DNA from: Xestospongia bergquistia
Taxonomy: Eukaryota > Porifera > Demospongiae > Haplosclerida > Petrosiidae
Length of the DNA: 64,000 nt
Reading direction: 5' to 3'
NCBI GenBank assembly: GCA_963965975.1
Contig: OZ014417.1
Coordinates: 5,933,821-5,997,820 of the forward strand
Part shown: one piece after another, positions 11,801 to 24,256 of the stretch
Position numbering within the stretch: position 1 is the first letter of the stretch
Layout of the letters: each line of letters starts with the position of its first letter
Notes under the pieces: generated by a model
What the model saw: the letters and a program-made list of their open reading frames with translations, nothing else
What the model was told of the DNA's origin: nothing
The model's database searches: none
Program-made: the position numbers and the translations under genes

Positions 11801-14800
11801 CTCAGTATTTTAGTAGTCACTTTAACCCAGTTACCATTGTCAATATATATGTGCACTTATTCTAAAGACTTTACAACATTAGAGTCACTCCCATAATGAT
11901 TAATTGAGAGTACAATATATTAGGATAAAGCTGTAGGGTGATTCTGTCTACATATACATGATATATATATTATGTTACAAGTACATGTACTATTAAAATT
12001 AATTTTGTTGAATTTGCAGATGTGCACTGATGCCCTTATCTCTCCATGTATACTCACAAACATGTTTAATCATACACAAATGTAACAAGGTTAATAACAT
12101 TATAACATATGTTAAAAGAAAAGTGTGATGTCAATTCAGATCTCTATTAAAATACAATTTTATTATAATATATCATGTATTCTCTATTGTATACAGAATG
12201 GTGACACAACATTATACAAAGCATGTTCTAGAGGTGATGATACCACTGTTGATCTTTTAATTAAAGCTGGAGCTAATGTTGATATTGTTAATAATGTGAG
12301 TTTATGACATGACAATCTATAATGTTTAATTTATTTTTTAAAGAGAAATTAACAAAATAGCTAATTCTTAAGTAATAATTTATACAACTAATAATTCATA
12401 ACAGCCAGTAAACATCATTATGATCTCATAATGATAAGATCACAATACATTATAGGAGTGAACAAGAAAGTCTAAATTTGACCAAACATGCATAAATCCT
12501 AGACTGATTGCCTGAGTTAGAAGAACTATAGATTGTAAATTAAATTGTCAATTTATTTGAGTAGAAACTGTCAAAAGCTCATGTTTCTAATGTAATCTTA
12601 TAACAGCTTCAATACATTATATAATGTGTGTTAAAAGCAAAAGTAAAATTTCTCTGACTCCGTTTCCTCATTTTAGTGTGCAATAACACATTAACATATT
12701 GTTGTGGTACTATATCCTCATCTTACTTATAAATTGTTTACAAGATCTATCTATTACTTATAAATAAATTATTATCAGAATAAAGGATATGTGTATTAAT
12801 GTGATGATATAGTTATTTACAAGGTTAAAGTTAATGTGAAGTGGACTTGTATGCAGTACATGTATAAAGCAAGTATTTATGTAACTCATTGTTTTTAGAC
12901 TTTGTATTGTATAAATATAGTTATGCAGTTATACCTTTTTACAAAATAAAGACTTTTTAAATTCATGGAGTCAAGACTTTCTTTGCAATCATTCACAAAT
13001 GGCTGACTGGAAAAATGCCATGACTGAGTGTGGTCTGTAAATATAAGCTTATAGTCAGGGTATTGAGCAAAACTGACAATTTCTTAAGGTAGCTAGCCCT
13101 GACAATTGATTCCTCAGATTACCTAAAGTAGTTGGAGCTGTTCTGTCAGAGGTTCATTTTACTTAACCAATTGATTCTCGTTATATTAAGCTTTGAGGCA
13201 TGTCAAAACTTGATGCAGCTGTCATGAGTTAACTAACCTGACATTATCTCTTTGACAAGTGTATGTCTTGTATTCTAACAATATTTGTTACAAACTGTAT
13301 ATGTACACTTACATGTATACCAGTTACACTTTGACATACAAAATATAATACATTATCCTCCTTTAATATTAATTTAGTTTAATTGTAACATATACATGAT
13401 TATACTCACTATTTAATTTGATGTTCCTCAAATGACATTTATCTTTGTATATATACAGGAAGGCAAGACTCCTCTCTTTGTTGCATCAGAGAAAGGCTTC
13501 AGTGAAATTATCCAATTGTTACTAAAAGCTAATGCTAGTATTGATATACCAAACAATGTAAGTTGTCTCTTGTAAGTAATTATTGTATTTCTTTGATTAA
13601 ATACTTTGATGTTTATTCAACTCATTAAAACAAGGCAGTTGTTTATTTAATATAGTTATATCACTATAAAAGTTGATTAGATGATTTAATCAATATATAT
13701 GGTTATATAAGCCAAATGTAAAGTACAAATAATAATAGTTTTATTCTAATGTATGATCCAATTATCTAAACATTCCTAATGTACCTTAATATTGATTGTA
13801 TAACAATATATTGTTAAATCAACCAATTAATGTTTGTAATGATTTACTCTTGCCTGACAAAAATAAAGAATGTTACTGTTGTACATGTTTTTGTTACTTT
13901 ATAAACTTTGAGAGTCACTTATAACAAATTATAACTGGTCATTTTAAATGTTTTGTAAATATAATAAAAGGGTTACTAATCACAGATGCATCTCATGCAT
14001 GAGAGCAAGTTACTTTTGAGAGATATGTTTCTCTGATAAGCTTGATTTCTTAAGCTACTATAGAAAACTACCTTGAGTTTCAATTCACTCTTATTTTGTA
14101 ATGCTTTAAGGCATATCAAAATGTATGAAATCCTTCATCATAGAATACAGCACACATCTACAAGTAACACATCCACTTTAATGTGACAAGTACATTTACA
14201 TTTACTATACACATATCTACTACAACCTATACATGTATATTTACATGTATACTAGTTTTCCTTTGATATTAAACACACACACATGTATTATTTTATTGTT
14301 AAATTTTGTTTTATAATATTTCCTATGATATATGTTGTTACTCTTTAGATGTAACATATACATGATTATATTCACTATTTAATTTGATATTCCTCACATG
14401 ACATTTATCTCTGTATATATATAGGATGGTAAGACTCCCCTCTATGTTGCATCAGATGAAGGCCACAATGAAGTTGTACAACTGTTACTAAAGGCTAATG
14501 CTAGTATGGATCTGAAAAACAAAGCAAGTTTTCTCATCTTCAATTATATTGCTTCTTAATTAATTTTTGTATTTCATCAATTACTGCAAACGTGATGTTA
14601 TTTGCATGTAATTTGAAACATTTTAAACCTGGTATTAAAACTTGGGATACAGACATGTTTTCAATCTAGACTCTTTTTGTTAACACTTAACTGGCCATAA
14701 ATAGAAATATTAACTGTTCTTTTCATCACTTTGTCAACACTTCTTGTTACTTTTTTACCAAACTATAATTTGTCTTTTGAAAGACTTTTATAATAACAAA

Positions 14801-17800
14801 AGTGGCTCCTATTTATAGATACGTTTGAGACATGACTGTTACTTCAAGCAACGTTTTTTCTAATAAGCTTGCAACAACTATTTATAATACAATATTTTAC
14901 GTGTTATGTGTGCAGTGACATAAACACTGAAAAGTTGACAGTTTAATGTTAGAGTTGTAGTTTACTATTAACAACAGTTTATTTATATTTATAATTTATA
15001 TTAGATAGACATAACATATGATGATATAACACTTTTTACAGAATTAGTTGTACTATGTATTAGTAGTTATACTGAGTGACCTGATCATTTCACAATCTTA
15101 TTTAGTTTTAACATATTATCTTCTTTTATTACTAATTAATTTAAATATAACATGATGTGATTATGGTCACTATTTAATTTGACATTCCTTACAAGACATT
15201 TATTTCTGTATATATATAGTATGGCAATACTCCTCTGTATGTTGCATCAAAGAAAGGCTACAATGAAGTTGTAAAATTGTTACTAAAGGCTAATGCTAGT
15301 ACTGATATAGCAAGCAATGTAAGTTGTCTCATGTAAGATAATTATTATATCTCCTTGATTAAATACTTTGATGCTCATTCAACTCAGAGCATTTAACCTG
15401 CCATTAAAACAAGGCAGGTGATTATTGAATGTAGTTGTGTCACTGTAAGAATTGAGTGGTTAATTTATCCAATACATGGTTATGCAAGTTGAATATAAAC
15501 TAATCATAATACTATTTTTATTCCTAATGTACTATGAGATTAATGTAAAACAATATATTGTTAAATCAACCAATCAATGTTTACAATGTGTTAAGACTTA
15601 CCCAACAAATAGCATACAAAATACCACTGTTGTTTTGTCACTTCATTGCCTTTTAGAGTCACTTCATAGCAAATTATATGTTGTCATTTTAATTTTTTTA
15701 ACAGTGACAGTGTTCAATAACCACAGATGCATATGATGCATGGTATCCAGTTGCTTTTGAGTGATGTGTTTCTCTGATAAGCTTAATTTATCTTAAGTTG
15801 CTGTATTAAACTATTTTGAATTTCATTTTACTTTTAATATATTGATGCTTTGAGGCATATCAAAATTGACACGACTCTCCTGAGCTAAACAATTTATCAT
15901 GGAAACACATTACACATCTATATGTAATACATCCACTGAAATGTGTTAAGAAGCACGTACTTTTATTTTACACATATCTACTACAACCTGTACATGTACT
16001 TTTACATGTATACCAATTTTTCTTTCATATAAACACACAAACATTTACTACTAATTTAGTTTTGTTATTATAACATTTTCTATGATGCTACATATGTATG
16101 TTGTTACTGTTTATGTACAAAATTATATTCATTATTTAGCTTGATATTCCTCACATAACATTAGCTTTCTCTATACATATTATATAGAATGGCAAGACTC
16201 CTCTTTTTGCTGCATCAAAGAAAGGGAACAGTGAAGTCGTACAAGTATTACTAAAGGCAAATGCTAGTATTGATATGGCAAACAAAGTAAGTTGTCTACA
16301 TACAATTGTACTGATCCTTCCATCAAGATAAATTTTGTGTTTCTTACTTTAACTCCATGGTATTTGTTGGTATTTATTAAGATTGTTGAGCTGTTGTTAA
16401 AGCAAGGAAGGTGTTTATTCAATGTAGGTATTGATTTATTGAGTCATAGCTGAAAAAATATACAAACATTAACTGTTGTTTGTTCATCCTTTCTTGTCTT
16501 TCCAGAATCATCTTATTACAAACTGTAACTTGTTGTTTTGAATCTTTCTAAAATAGTGAAAGTGTTTAGTAATGACAGATGCACAATTTTTGAAGCATTT
16601 GATCAGTTGCTTCAAGCAAAATTTTTGTTTGCTAAGCTTGATTTTTCTACAGTAGCTCTAGGTATGATAGGTGAACTATGTTCTTGAGTTAAAAGATTTT
16701 TAATGTCACTGAAGGGTAATTTTATAGACCTACTGCATTCACATCATGATGGGAGCTTCACGAAACAACCAGCAAAGACATTTATTTCAAATTATTAAGT
16801 CCTTTTTTTCTCCCTTTGCTTAATTAAGGAAGGGAATTTTTAAAATTGAGGATACTTTGTAAGTTCAAAATGCAATTAAACAAAATTATGTATTTATTCT
16901 CTTATTTAAAATAACTCTGTAACAATCAAATATATGGAGAATTTATTATACATATACCTATAGATGTCAAGTTTGTACAATATATTACATTATATTATAA
17001 ATGTAGTGACTACTGCAAGGGGAGTGGTGTATTGTTATTGCATAACTGTATAAATTTGTAGTTCTATATCAATATATTAACTCTTATAGTGTAGTAGTAC
17101 AATTATATTAGATTTAACTATTGCTGTTAAAATGTACAAACTTATAAAATGAGCTTTTAATACTAATTTTCTTGAGTATAAAATAACATAATGGTTTTAA
17201 AGTGAGAAAGTGTCACAATAGATAATAGTGGTTATGGTTATATGTGAATTACAATAAACTACACTCTTTGTTGTATTTATTGTAACTTCCATTGTGATTT
17301 GGAAGAGTATAGAGGACTGTCTATGTTATAAATGAGTATTTAAATAGATGAAAGTACATGTGAGTTTGTTGAAACAAACCACACCCAATGATGTAGGCTA
17401 TATAGTCTTAGTCTACAAGTAGTCACAGTATAGTTACACTCTGCCAAGACAAATTAATACTTAAAATTTTCCATTTGTTCAGTCATATTTTAATACAGTT
17501 AGAATTATGGTACAGTGAGATTAGCCATTCACAAGTTCTTATCCTAAACACACCTACTCAAGTTATATCAAATTTATAATCACCTGCCCTTTGGTTCTGT
17601 CCTCCATGATTATAAATCCCTTGTCAGCATATTGTAATATATGCAGTAAGTCTGGACATTCTTTTGTAAAAAGATGTTCTTGATTGTACTCTATCCATGA
17701 AATATTTTTCACAAAATCATTCAAACAATGAATAATAATAATGATTAATAACAAAGACATGATTAGTATTATTACTGTAAGAGCAACATTCAATGAATAA

Positions 17801-20800
17801 TACAAAATATGAAATTTTGATGCCATCTTTAGTCAAGTATCTTCTTCTTCCAGTAACTCTGCAATAGATACATGCATCCTTCTCTTTGTACAAAGAGCAA
17901 ATAATATATGATACTTTCTTCACTAATATCAAAACTATCAAATGACTCTTCCATTCTCTTTCCTAGTAGCAATATGTCTGTATTTTGTTTTGTGGCTCTA
18001 TTACATTCTAAAAACTCTGCAGGAACTGCTTTTGATATTTTAGAATAGATGTGACAACCAAAAACATACAATTCACATTCATATGCCTTCCAGTTGGCCA
18101 TATAAAAAGTTGTAAGAAATGAAAATTTTTGCATCAAAGAATTCCATTGGCATCCACAATTTTTTTAAGACTTGCTTGTTTGGATAAACCAATGTCAACA
18201 TCACACACCAATTTTCTAATATAGTTCAACAATATTTTAATAACTGTTATTGATGCCATTAAATCAGTCTATATATATCATCTATCTCTGACAAATCAGC
18301 CTAACTGTTAAAGGTAATTTAATTTAATTTGTTTTGAAATGACCTATTGTCTCATGTACGCATGCACTCTCCTATTATCTGTATAGTTTTAACACTATAT
18401 CTATACTTAACTAGAAAACTGAGATAAAGGTTATTGCTATGAAATCATCAACACACATTGGACTCCACCATACAATGACATATCCACTATTTAGATAGAT
18501 ATTACTATATACTCTGATCTGTATAAATTATTATGTCAAAGACAATTGACCATACCTTAGAATTATAATAATAAGGTTATTTTTTCTGCTTAAACACACC
18601 AGTAAATGTACATTGGTCAGCTAGTTATTTAGGGATTTTTGCACAGATTTTTGTATCCATAAACATTCTAGACAGTTTTGTCTCATTCTCTTTAACATTG
18701 TCTACATTATTGATTTTTTCAATTTTTTGGATTATTTATACATTATTATTTTAAAATGGACTTTATTCATTAATTATAATTCTTGGATATGGGGACTGAA
18801 TTGTACTACTATCCCTTAGCGTAGAAAGATATCAATATATACTGATAGGATTATGAAGTAATTATTGTAGTGTATTATTGTATGTACATGCCCTACACTC
18901 TATTACATCTGTCACATTGATAACATCAAGTAAAGTTTACCTAATAAAGAGTGAATGTTCTCTAAAGTCAACTTAATAATACTTTTGCTATATAGTTTGT
19001 ACTAGCATGTGACACCAATATTATATCTTGTTTAGGATGGCATAACTCCAATGTACATAGCATGTTACAATGGTCATGATAAGGTTGTAAAAGTATTTCT
19101 AGACCATGGAGTTCAAGTGAATGTTCCAGACAAGGTCAGTAACATATTATGCATTTATGTTAAGTTATATAAATATTGACATCAAATGTACTGAATATTG
19201 TTGATGTTCAATTAATGGAAATCACTTTGGCCACATAGGAATTTGACAAAGAATGATTTCTATGTATTGACATTAGTCAACTATGTTTGGAATCATGGTG
19301 TATAACAATAAACCTTTAAATATCTATTTATAATTACTATGAGTTATTATTACTTCTATGCTGGCTTGATTACTATTAAAATCAAATTTGCGTCTTGATT
19401 ACACAGTGCATGTCTTATTATTTAGTATGGCAGAACTCCCCTACATGCTGCCTATTGGACAGATAAAGATAATGTTGTGAAGTTATTGACAGAATCAAGA
19501 GAGAGTAATTTGGATGCAGTGAAAGCTGTAAGCAGGATGCTATATTTTGTCAGAAAATAAATGTTGAATAAACTTTATATAGTTAGGATACAAAGCTAAC
19601 AATATCAACATTACGTCAATCATAGTAATATTATCTATTAGTAATGATTATACTATTATTTAGGTATACATCATAACTCAATAATCAGTTACATAATATT
19701 ATAATGTATGATGTGATAAAATGTTCAGTGAATTATAAAGTATTAGTACTATGTTATATTATGTGGACATAAATCATGTACTGTGATCTCTTCTATAGGA
19801 CACTCTTCTACTCAAATCTTCGATAAGAGGTGATTTGGAAGGTGTGAAAGAATCACTTGCTAAACAGGCCAATATTAACATTACTACTAAGGTATAGACC
19901 ATATTAATGTACTGATAATTTACTGTAAAACTTCAAATAATACAGCAAATTTCATTGTTGTGTTGTAATTTTAAGAGTGGATTCTTAGAATTGAAATAAG
20001 AATTATTTCAACTTTTAATCCTTCATTAGCTTATTGCTCCATATAGAGCACCACCCTTTTTACTTAAAAATGCTGAACACTCTTTTTGGGCTCCAATAGA
20101 TAATTTTGCTTATTGCAACAACATACAGCTTAGTTTCTATGGAATACTAGTTCCAAATGGTGCATTTTCCAACTATGAATAATCCAGAAGTAGTCCTAAA
20201 GATGATAAAGGATATAGACAGTGACTACAATGGTTTTAGCTGCTATATAGATGATGACATATGAGATTATGATGTTTTTCTTTTGAAAAAACAAAACAGT
20301 ACTGGTACTTCTTTGTCAGTTTCAACTGCTACTTCTTCTCATTTGTCATTTGCTATTGCTACTGTTACATTATTGATTGCTACTAGTATTCCTATATTTC
20401 AAGAAAAACCAAGCAACTTCTCAGAAGTAGAACCTGTCAATTCCAATCAACTATGTACAGACATATAGAATAATATATATTTCATCAAACAAGTTTCTAT
20501 GGTCATCAATATCTTCACACTCATGGTAACCATCTTCAGCAAGATCACAGAGCTTGAGTTTATGATTTGACTAAACATAATTTCACCCTTGGAAAGTTCT
20601 ATAACTTTCTTCCAATGGTAATCAACTAGCTTATGTTAGCTTATCAACTATTCCGAGATATTGGCACACAAGTTGGTTATTTCTCAATAACAAAGTAATG
20701 TCTTAAGGTAAATTTCCTCTTTTTAAAGTGTCTTTATGCCTCAGATATTAAAAAAATTATCATCAGTAAACTGGAATTGATCATTTATTTAAAATTCTGC

Positions 20801-23800
20801 TAATTATGACCAGAAATGTAGTATTTATGAGAGCATCATCATTTAATAACGGTTGGCTCTTTTTTCCGTACCATCCCAAAGTACATAGTTTTGTCCCCTA
20901 ACTGCCAGACCCCTTTGCAAAAAGGCAGTGGGTGCATTTCTTTCAAATGCTTGGTCTTAGTGTCATTAGTATGACCCCATCCAATCATAGACTAATGGTC
21001 ACATGATAAGTAACAGATTGTCACCTCACACACTAATTTTGTGAGAAAAGAAGTCAATAATTAAAAATTCATGATAAATATGACAATAAAAACTACTGTT
21101 CATGATAAACTGTTTTTTACAATTATAAAATCTGTGTATGACATAATATGATTATACTCATGCCATGATAAAATCATTCTCAGGCCCTTAATGGTACATG
21201 AGATATCCTTTTGAAAAAATATGAGGAAATGACAACCACACATTTTGTGACTTTATTGATGATAGGACTAAAAATTTGAAGTAAATGTACAATAAATAGA
21301 AAAGTGTGAAGCAACAACACTGTGTAATGGATACGTTCTTGGAGTTAAATGGATGATACAAGAGTTGTGACTGCCATTTCTACTACTGATTATGACTCTG
21401 TGTTTGAGATTCAAAAACAAAGCAGTACTTCTGAGAGTGAGTTGAGTGCATCCAGAAGCCAACAATCATTCACTATTACAATGCCCACATGTAGACAAGG
21501 CAATTAATGGTTATATTATTGTTTCCTCACTTTTCCAAGAAATAGCAAACTGATTTTTATGCTTGATATGAACAAACTACTTCACTATAGTTATTAGTAA
21601 TAGAGATCATTCCACTATGTCATCAGTTGAGTTCTTTCTTAACATCAAAGTAGAACTTACAATGAAATTACCGCTTATTTCTTGAATTATGACACAGTAC
21701 CTCTTTAAAATTTTTACATATATATATCTGCTATCACTAAAAATTGATGTTACATTTGATGTAAAAAAAGAAAGATTGACAAAATTCTATTATATGTACA
21801 TCACTTTACTCTTTTTTATAACATGATGACATGATACTTATATGTTATATCCTTTATTAGAATGGACAGACAGCATTGAGGATGGCAGCTTCATTGAACC
21901 ATACAGATATTGCACTTCTACTGATTAACAATAGCTGTTCTGTTGATATTAAAGATGAGGTGAGTAAACTTAGTACCACTTAACCCCAAAACGTACTTTT
22001 AATAGATATATACTTAGTTTAAGCTAGCTTTTCATCCTTATTTTAAGGTAACAGGCTTAGGAGGAAGGCCTAGAAGGAAACTAAGCCTACTATCCCATAA
22101 CAATATGTAATTTATGATATATTGCATTAAGAATATTTATCCATTTATGTCCTGTTTTGTGTCAAATCTAGAAATAAGAACTGTAGCTTTAGATGTCACA
22201 TGATAATAATAAGGATATTGTTTGCCAAGATTTGAATTGATTAATTGTACTGGACATCATGATACAAGGCATGACAGTCAAGGAATGAAATTAATATGAC
22301 AGTATGACATGTTTGTAAATTGAATTGACATATCAGTGGAATCATTCATGACTTGTTTTCTTAATGTTTGGTATTCTTCAAATGGAATACTAAAAGTTTA
22401 TCTAAAAAGAGAATTATGATACAAGTATTATTCACGAACCTACAATTCCTTAATTTTGAAAGACTCTTGTTAATATGAGTAAACCATGGTGCTAGCATAA
22501 ACTTGTAAAGGTATCCTTGTCGTGCAAACAGTGTAAGCCATTGAAAGACAATTTTGCTACATTGTTGATCTCTAACATGTTAATAGTGTATAATCCATTT
22601 TTAGAACCATCCCCAAACTACCGTAATTGATAGCAAAGATAGTCTTGTGTTTTTACTTTTTTTTTCTTATGAAAGGGATTAAGGTAATGATGTCAATGTC
22701 AAGTCAAAAATAGTAATCTATCTTTAGTGTTCATATGACATTTACATGTCAAAATTAAAATTAAACAATTTCATTAGATGTCATGATATTAGTGTATATG
22801 TCATTTCTGTTCCATGAAAATCTATTAAAGGTAGCAGACTATTTTTTCATGATGTTTGATAATTCAGAAAGGAGACCTCTGTAGGAGTGGCTAGTTCAAT
22901 ATTAGGTATTATGCAATAGGGAAATGGTAGTCTAAGGAAGAGGTTTTTTCCAGATTTTATGATGCAACATGAAGTCAATAAGCAGCCAAGTGTTTTATTT
23001 CAATTATATAAGAGCATATGTGGTTAAAATTAACTTTCATAATACATACATGTCATGAAAGTTCTATATATCACTTATATTAGTAATCTCTGCTTGAGAC
23101 CACGGCTTCTTGATATCATATTTTATTGAGTTTGACATAGTGATTGACTTACCTAACAACATTAGCACATACCATAGTATTTTGTTCATACAAAAAGCTA
23201 ATGTTACCGACACAGATGGCAAGTCAACAATTGATGTCAAAGAGATTGTAGGAACTAAAGATCCATTTCTTCTCATTGCTCCTTTGGTAACAAAAGCTCT
23301 GTTCAATAAGAGTAATGCTGACTTACCAGTTCAAGATAATTATCTTCAACACATTAAAGATGTCTGTGGTAACGCATTTTTATCATCTGTTGAATGTACT
23401 TACAAGTCTATAAAGGAGCACTGTAGCCATTTGAGTGTCTTTGCTGGATGTAATCCTTTTGTAAGTAAATGTACTATTACTTATTTACTTTTAGTGTACT
23501 GAAAACAATGTACATGTACTTTTAATTTTGAAAATTATTTTATTGTACTGCTCTATGTACATCATGTACAGGATCTTGCCTCACCTCCATTAACTGATTA
23601 TGACATTATAGTTGCATCTAAATTACTTGTTGAGAAGACATGCCAAAGTTAGTATTTGTTTGTTTAGTTGTTGATATATTGCTTTATAACATATTCTCAG
23701 TTAATACACCAGTTGAAAATGTATTAGGTAAGACTACTCGAAGTTAATGGCTTGTTTGTCTGTCAGTATTACTACAATACTGTTTAAAATGTGATTTTAA

Positions 23801-24164
23801 GGCATTGTATATTTTATTGGTAGATAATGATCCCATTCTTTCTAAAGTTCCTAAAATGAAAGATGTTTTGTCTTTACTAATATCTATTAAAGACAAATGG
23901 TACTTCATTGGGGTCTCACTTGAAGTCAACACTGAAGAATTAGATAGCTTAATAATAAGTAATAACTTAACAGAGATGAACCTGTCAATTGTGATCAATA
24001 AATGGTTACAGGAGAAATCAAATGAAGCCACATGGAATGCATTATTAAAGGAAGTGGAAGGTCCAATTGTTAACAATCATCAAATTGGTGATGATATTTG
24101 TACATTTCTAAAGAGACCTGAAGTATATAGTAAATATGTTTTACTGAATGTAATCCTTTGGTAA
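3649..24164 (+). CDS. Multi-exon ankyrin-repeat protein with C-terminal death domain
   Basis: Host gene of about 20.5 kb. Exons with good splice borders: 3649-3741, 4069-4167, 4607-4705, 5187-5285, 5417-5515, 6435-6533, 7158-7231, 7582-7680, 8175-8273, 8884-8982, 9516-9614, 10225-10323, 11256-11354, 12197-12295, 13459-13557, 14425-14523, 15220-15318, 16188-16286, 19036-19134, 19426-19527, 19799-19891, 21861-21959, 23131-23460, 23572-23647, 23701-23727 and 23824-24164. Nearly every ankyrin exon is 99 nt, begins with the D/N-G-x-T-P-L consensus and uses phase-0 introns, so one exon equals one 33-residue repeat. The last exon encodes a death domain and reads into TAA at 24162. Exons at 5187, 7158 and 8175 are damaged, so the mRNA must skip them or the gene is decaying. 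Ankyrin plus death proteins act as intracellular adaptors; no partner can be named. The start at 3649 is tentative, since an upstream exon may exist. Confidence 0.75.
5187..5285 (+). pseudogene. Type A ankyrin exon with in-frame stop
   Basis: Splice borders are intact (ATTTAG acceptor, GTCAG donor) and the length is the normal 99 nt, but codon 19 is TAA at 5241-5243, where other A exons have CAA. Skipping this exon keeps the frame, since all neighbours are 99 nt and phase 0. It is either a dead exon, skipped, or a site of regulated truncation. Confidence 0.8.
7158..7231 (+). pseudogene. Truncated type A ankyrin exon
   Basis: Relative to other A exons the first part of the repeat (about 24 nt coding for NGITPLHL) is missing, and the remaining 74 nt between the AG and the GTCAG donor is not a multiple of three. 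The rest still encodes the second half of an ankyrin repeat (ACSCGLDKVVQLLLEHD). If included it would shift the frame. Confidence 0.75.
8175..8273 (+). pseudogene. Type A ankyrin exon with in-frame stop (second case)
   Basis: Normal 99-nt length and splice borders, but codon 21 is TAG at 8235-8237 where sister exons have a Leu codon. It is independent of the stop in the 5187 exon, since it sits at a different codon. As there, exclusion of the exon would leave the downstream frame unchanged. Confidence 0.8.
8701..8841. mobile_element. Inverted-repeat (fold-back) insert with hammerhead-like core
   Basis: The left arm (8701-8732, from TAGAACAGAATTAAAGGAC) is the reverse complement of the right arm (8809-8841, ending GTCCTTTAATTCTGTTCTA). 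A second inner dyad brackets 8767-8802 (GTTATGCGATCGTCAGAC against AGTCTGATGATCGCATAAC). The left flank (8645-8700) has an extra 56 bp not mirrored on the right. There is no coding capacity. Both sides end in TA repeats. A short, non-coding, foldable unit with a ribozyme core recalls Penelope-like element termini or retrozymes, but no flanking reverse transcriptase is present, so the class is unproven. Confidence 0.65.
8745..8786 (-). ncRNA. Candidate minimal type I hammerhead ribozyme
   Basis: Read on the minus strand: CTGT (8786-8783) then CTGACGA (8782-8776, matching CUGANGA), a stem II of CGC/GCG closed by ATAAC, then GAAA (8762-8759), a 3-bp stem III with loop CGG, and GTA (8752-8750). 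Predicted cleavage falls after that A, followed by ACAG (8749-8746), which pairs with CTGT as stem I. Every invariant core position of a hammerhead is present in the right order. Weak points are a U-U at the first stem II position and very short stems, though minimal stem III forms are known from Penelope-like elements and retrozymes. The outer palindrome arms could extend stem I. The opposite arm has CTGATGA but no GAAA block. Activity is inferred. Confidence 0.6.
12197..16286 (+). CDS. Ankyrin exons of the KANAS subtype
   Basis: Exons 12197-12295, 13459-13557, 14425-14523, 15220-15318 and 16188-16286, each 99 nt and phase 0. The last four resemble one another: T-P-L-[FY]-x-A-S near the start, VVQLLLKANAS in the middle, donors GTAAGTTG or similar, and short TATATA tracts just before the acceptor in most. 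They look like an older expansion related to the type B exons. The 14425 exon is followed by GCAAGT, a GC-AG intron. Introns here are 0.7-1.2 kb and show repeated segments, for example near 13600-13900 and 15350-15750. Confidence 0.8.
16287..19035. other. Large intron of the ankyrin gene
   Basis: A 2.7 kb intron, the longest in the gene. Most is AT-rich and non-coding. It contains the minus-strand reading frames at 17.56-18.26 kb, listed separately. A diverged relic of intron sequence shared with other units is visible up to about 16700. No transposon is recognised. Confidence 0.5.
17563..18262 (-). pseudogene. Unrecognised antisense reading frames in ankyrin intron
   Basis: Minus-strand frames lie end to end: a start near 18262 (MASITVIKILLNYIRK...), a 102-aa frame 18137-17829 rich in ordinary codons (containing WKAYECELYVFGCH), and an 87-aa frame 17826-17563 starting MASKFHILYY with a strong membrane segment (LTVIILIMSLLLIIIIIHCL). 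They sit in different frames with no clear introns between them, so this could be a decayed gene or one whose splicing I cannot resolve. Composition is more protein-like than the surrounding intron. No family is recognised. Confidence 0.3.
19036..21959 (+). CDS. Last ankyrin exons before the linker
   Basis: Exon 19036-19134 is type A-like (DGITPMYIACYNGHDK). Exon 19426-19527 has 34 codons (YGRTPLHAAYWTDKDN), exon 19799-19891 has 31 codons (DTLLLKSSIRGDLEG) and exon 21861-21959 has 33 codons (NGQTALRMAASLNHTD). All end on codon boundaries with GT donors. The variable lengths mark the end of the regular array. Introns 19892-21860 and 21135 onward hold AT-rich sequence and small incidental frames only. 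Confidence 0.75.
23131..23727 (+). CDS. Linker exons and 27-nt micro-exon upstream of the death domain
   Basis: Exon 23131-23460 (110 codons) begins after an ATTGAG acceptor, finishes an ankyrin-like repeat (IQKANVTDTDGK) and continues into a segment with several cysteines. Exon 23572-23647 encodes DLASPPLTDYD...EKTCQ and ends in phase 1. The micro-exon 23701-23727 adds INTPVENVL and also ends in phase 1, joining cleanly to the death-domain exon (G|AT AAT GAT). Without the splice at 23647 the reading would stop at TAG 23650-23652, giving an alternative short end. Confidence 0.6.
23824..24164 (+). CDS. Death-domain exon, probable end of the ankyrin gene
   Basis: About 113 codons from an acceptor at 23822-23823. 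The sequence shows the death-fold pattern: a first helix VLSLLISIKDKWYFIGVSL, then LDSLIISNN, then IVINKWLQEKS with the conserved WL, then ATWNALLKEVEG and a final ICTFLKRPE helix. Death domains form homotypic complexes in apoptosis and innate immune signalling. The frame runs to TAA at 24162. A GTAAGT just before it would leave the wrong phase for the next duplicated exon, so a terminal exon is more likely. Confidence 0.7.
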
Positions 24165-24256
24165 GTGAATGCACTATTACTTATTTACTTTTTGTATACA
24201 TGTAACAATGTATTTTTAATTTTCTTATTGTACTGCTCTATCTACATCATGTACAG

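Noticed and set aside
20283-20468. 61-aa Ser/Thr-rich frame in an ankyrin intron
   Set aside because: No splice sites in phase with neighbours, no homology recognised, and length expected by chance.
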